From Halomonas alkalicola (GTDB taxonomy: Bacteria > Pseudomonadota > Gammaproteobacteria > Pseudomonadales > Halomonadaceae): 64,000 nucleotides of DNA. The position numbers were made by a program, and so were the translations under genes. The notes beneath the pieces were generated by a model. That model did no database searches, had not been told where the DNA came from, and saw only the letters and a program-made list of their open reading frames with translations. Positions within the stretch are counted from its first letter, which is position 1; each line of letters opens with the position of its first letter. Shown piece after piece: positions 63,280 through 64,000 of the stretch. The stretch spans positions 1,922,001 to 1,986,000 of the forward strand of contig NZ_CP131913.1 of NCBI RefSeq assembly GCF_030704205.1, read 5' to 3'.

Positions 63280-63360
63280 GTTGGATCTCCTCGTGCTTGG
63301 CAGCCGGCGGGTCGCGTGCCAGTCTGCCGGGACAGGGGTGGAGTGACTGCTGTGCCCGTG

Positions 63361-63389
63361 ATTTTGTGGAAAATACTTCCATGTGTAAA
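63361..63389 (-). promoter_or_regulatory. Candidate glcB promoter with inverted-repeat operator
   Basis: Read on the minus strand: TTTACA (63384-63389), a 17-bp spacer, CAAAAT (63361-63366). The spacer contains the inverted repeat TGGAAGTATTTTCCA (63367-63381), a plausible operator. Confidence 0.55.
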
Positions 63390-63514
63390 CCCGCAAAGCG
63401 CCGGGATCGCGCTCAGCTAGACCAAAAGATAAGGCAGGCCCGCACAGCTTGCCCGCTTTCCATGGTGTCGGTCCAAGCCCCGGGCCGGCATGGTCGTGCG
63501 CCGCGGAGGATTCG

Positions 63515-64000
63515 ATGAGCGACTTCACCCCACTGCAGGCGCTGGGCCCGGTTCGGCTGGTCACCCCCGCCGAGCCGGTGCCCGGCGACGATCACCTGGA
63601 GCGCTACCTCGGCCACTACGGCCTGGCCCCACTGCTGGCCGAGCACGTGGGGCTCTACGTGGGCTATGTGGACGCCCGGGACTCCCGGCTCTGGACCCAG
63701 GTGTGGAGCCCCGACGACCCGGTCGGCACCGCCTTCGTGGTGCATGGCTACTTCGACCACCTGGGGCTCTACCGCCACCTGCTGGAGCGCCTGCTGGAAC
63801 GCCGCTGGCGCGTGGTCCTGTGGGACCTGCCTGGCCACGGGCTCTCCAGCGGGCCGCGGGCCTCCATCGATGACTTCGACGACTACGGGGGCTGCCTCCA
63901 CGCCCTGCAGCAGCACCTGGAGGCGGGGGGGCTCGCCCCGCGCCCCTGGATCGGCGTGGGACAAAGCACCGGCGCGGCGATACTGGCCACCGACGCCCTG
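63515..64000 (+). CDS. Alpha/beta hydrolase (5' part, cut by the window edge)
   Basis: First 162 codons of a cytoplasmic alpha/beta hydrolase, from ATG 63515 with GGAGG about 8 nt upstream. [20 protein letters not shown] holds the oxyanion [22 protein letters not shown] follows; the nucleophile elbow [11 protein letters not shown] (G-x-S-x-G) is just before the edge. Like monoacylglycerol-lipase/lysophospholipase-type S33 enzymes; the acid and histidine are outside. Divergent from glcB by about 235 bp. Confidence 0.85.
   Translation, partial: MSDFTPLQALGPVRLVTPAEPVPGDDHLERYLGHYGLAPLLAEHVGLYVGYVDARDSRLWTQVWSPDDPVGTAFVVHGYFDHLGLYRHLLERLLERRWRVVLWDLPGHGLSSGPRASIDDFDDYGGCLHALQQHLEAGGLAPRPWIGVGQSTGAAILATDAL

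Overview
The window is GC-rich, gene-dense chromosome of a halophilic gammaproteobacterium, most likely Halomonas or a close relative. The best evidence is the teaA-teaB-teaC-teaD cluster, the ectoine TRAP transporter with its UspA-type regulator known from Halomonas elongata. Pseudomonas/Halomonas-type synteny supports this: rlmE-ftsH, dapB-carAB-greA, grpE-dnaK-dnaJ, recN/fur/bamE/ratA/smpB/ssrA, hemC-D-X-Y, lptM-lysA-dapF-DUF484-xerC, and cytochrome c4-dsbA.

Layout. 1-8 kb: 5' part of ftsH, rlmE, yhbY, greA, carB, carA, dapB. 8-10.2 kb: a DMT permease, a DUF2218 protein and a solitary HNH endonuclease sit between dapB and dnaJ. 10.3-14.3 kb: the heat-shock operon grpE-dnaK-dnaJ, with a near-consensus sigma-32 promoter and a frameshift in dnaK. 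14.4-19.1 kb: recN, fur, bamE, rnfH, ratA, smpB and tmRNA. 19.1-20.8 kb: a small accessory island after tmRNA, with 23-bp tandem repeats in front of a DUF4143 ATPase. 21-25 kb: carboxynorspermidine synthase and decarboxylase, then an aspartate kinase that could supply the pathway's aspartate semialdehyde. 25-32 kb: an MscS-type channel and the heme cluster hemC-D-X-Y. 32-38.6 kb: argH, lptM, lysA, dapF, DUF484, xerC and a HAD phosphatase. 38.6-49.7 kb: engB, cytochrome c4, dsbA, a nuclease-fold protein, TRAP membrane subunits without a binding protein, DedA-like, thiD, a tandem Usp protein, a chalcone-isomerase-like protein, dtd, an ABC-F ATPase and a TIGR02444 protein. 49.8-53.4 kb: teaABCD, with a G9-tract frameshift in teaC. 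53.5-57.5 kb: FKBP isomerase, PHB-depolymerase-like esterase, SCO1 pair and AEC permease. 57.5-58.1 kb: an intergenic region with a Fur-box promoter and three tandem seed-plus-terminator modules, interpreted as a RyhB/PrrF-like small-RNA array. 58.2-64 kb: trmB, thiG, thiS, DUF423, a thioesterase, glcB and the start of an alpha/beta hydrolase.

The most interesting signals are the putative iron-regulated tandem sRNA locus (57561-57871), the 23-bp iteron-like array before the DUF4143 ATPase (19353-19467), the homopolymer frameshift in the ectoine importer, the probable CTG start of hemY, and the possible phosphorothioate-sensing HNH nuclease. Both frameshifts (dnaK, teaC) could be sequencing errors. 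No database search was possible; family names come from recognising motifs and synteny.
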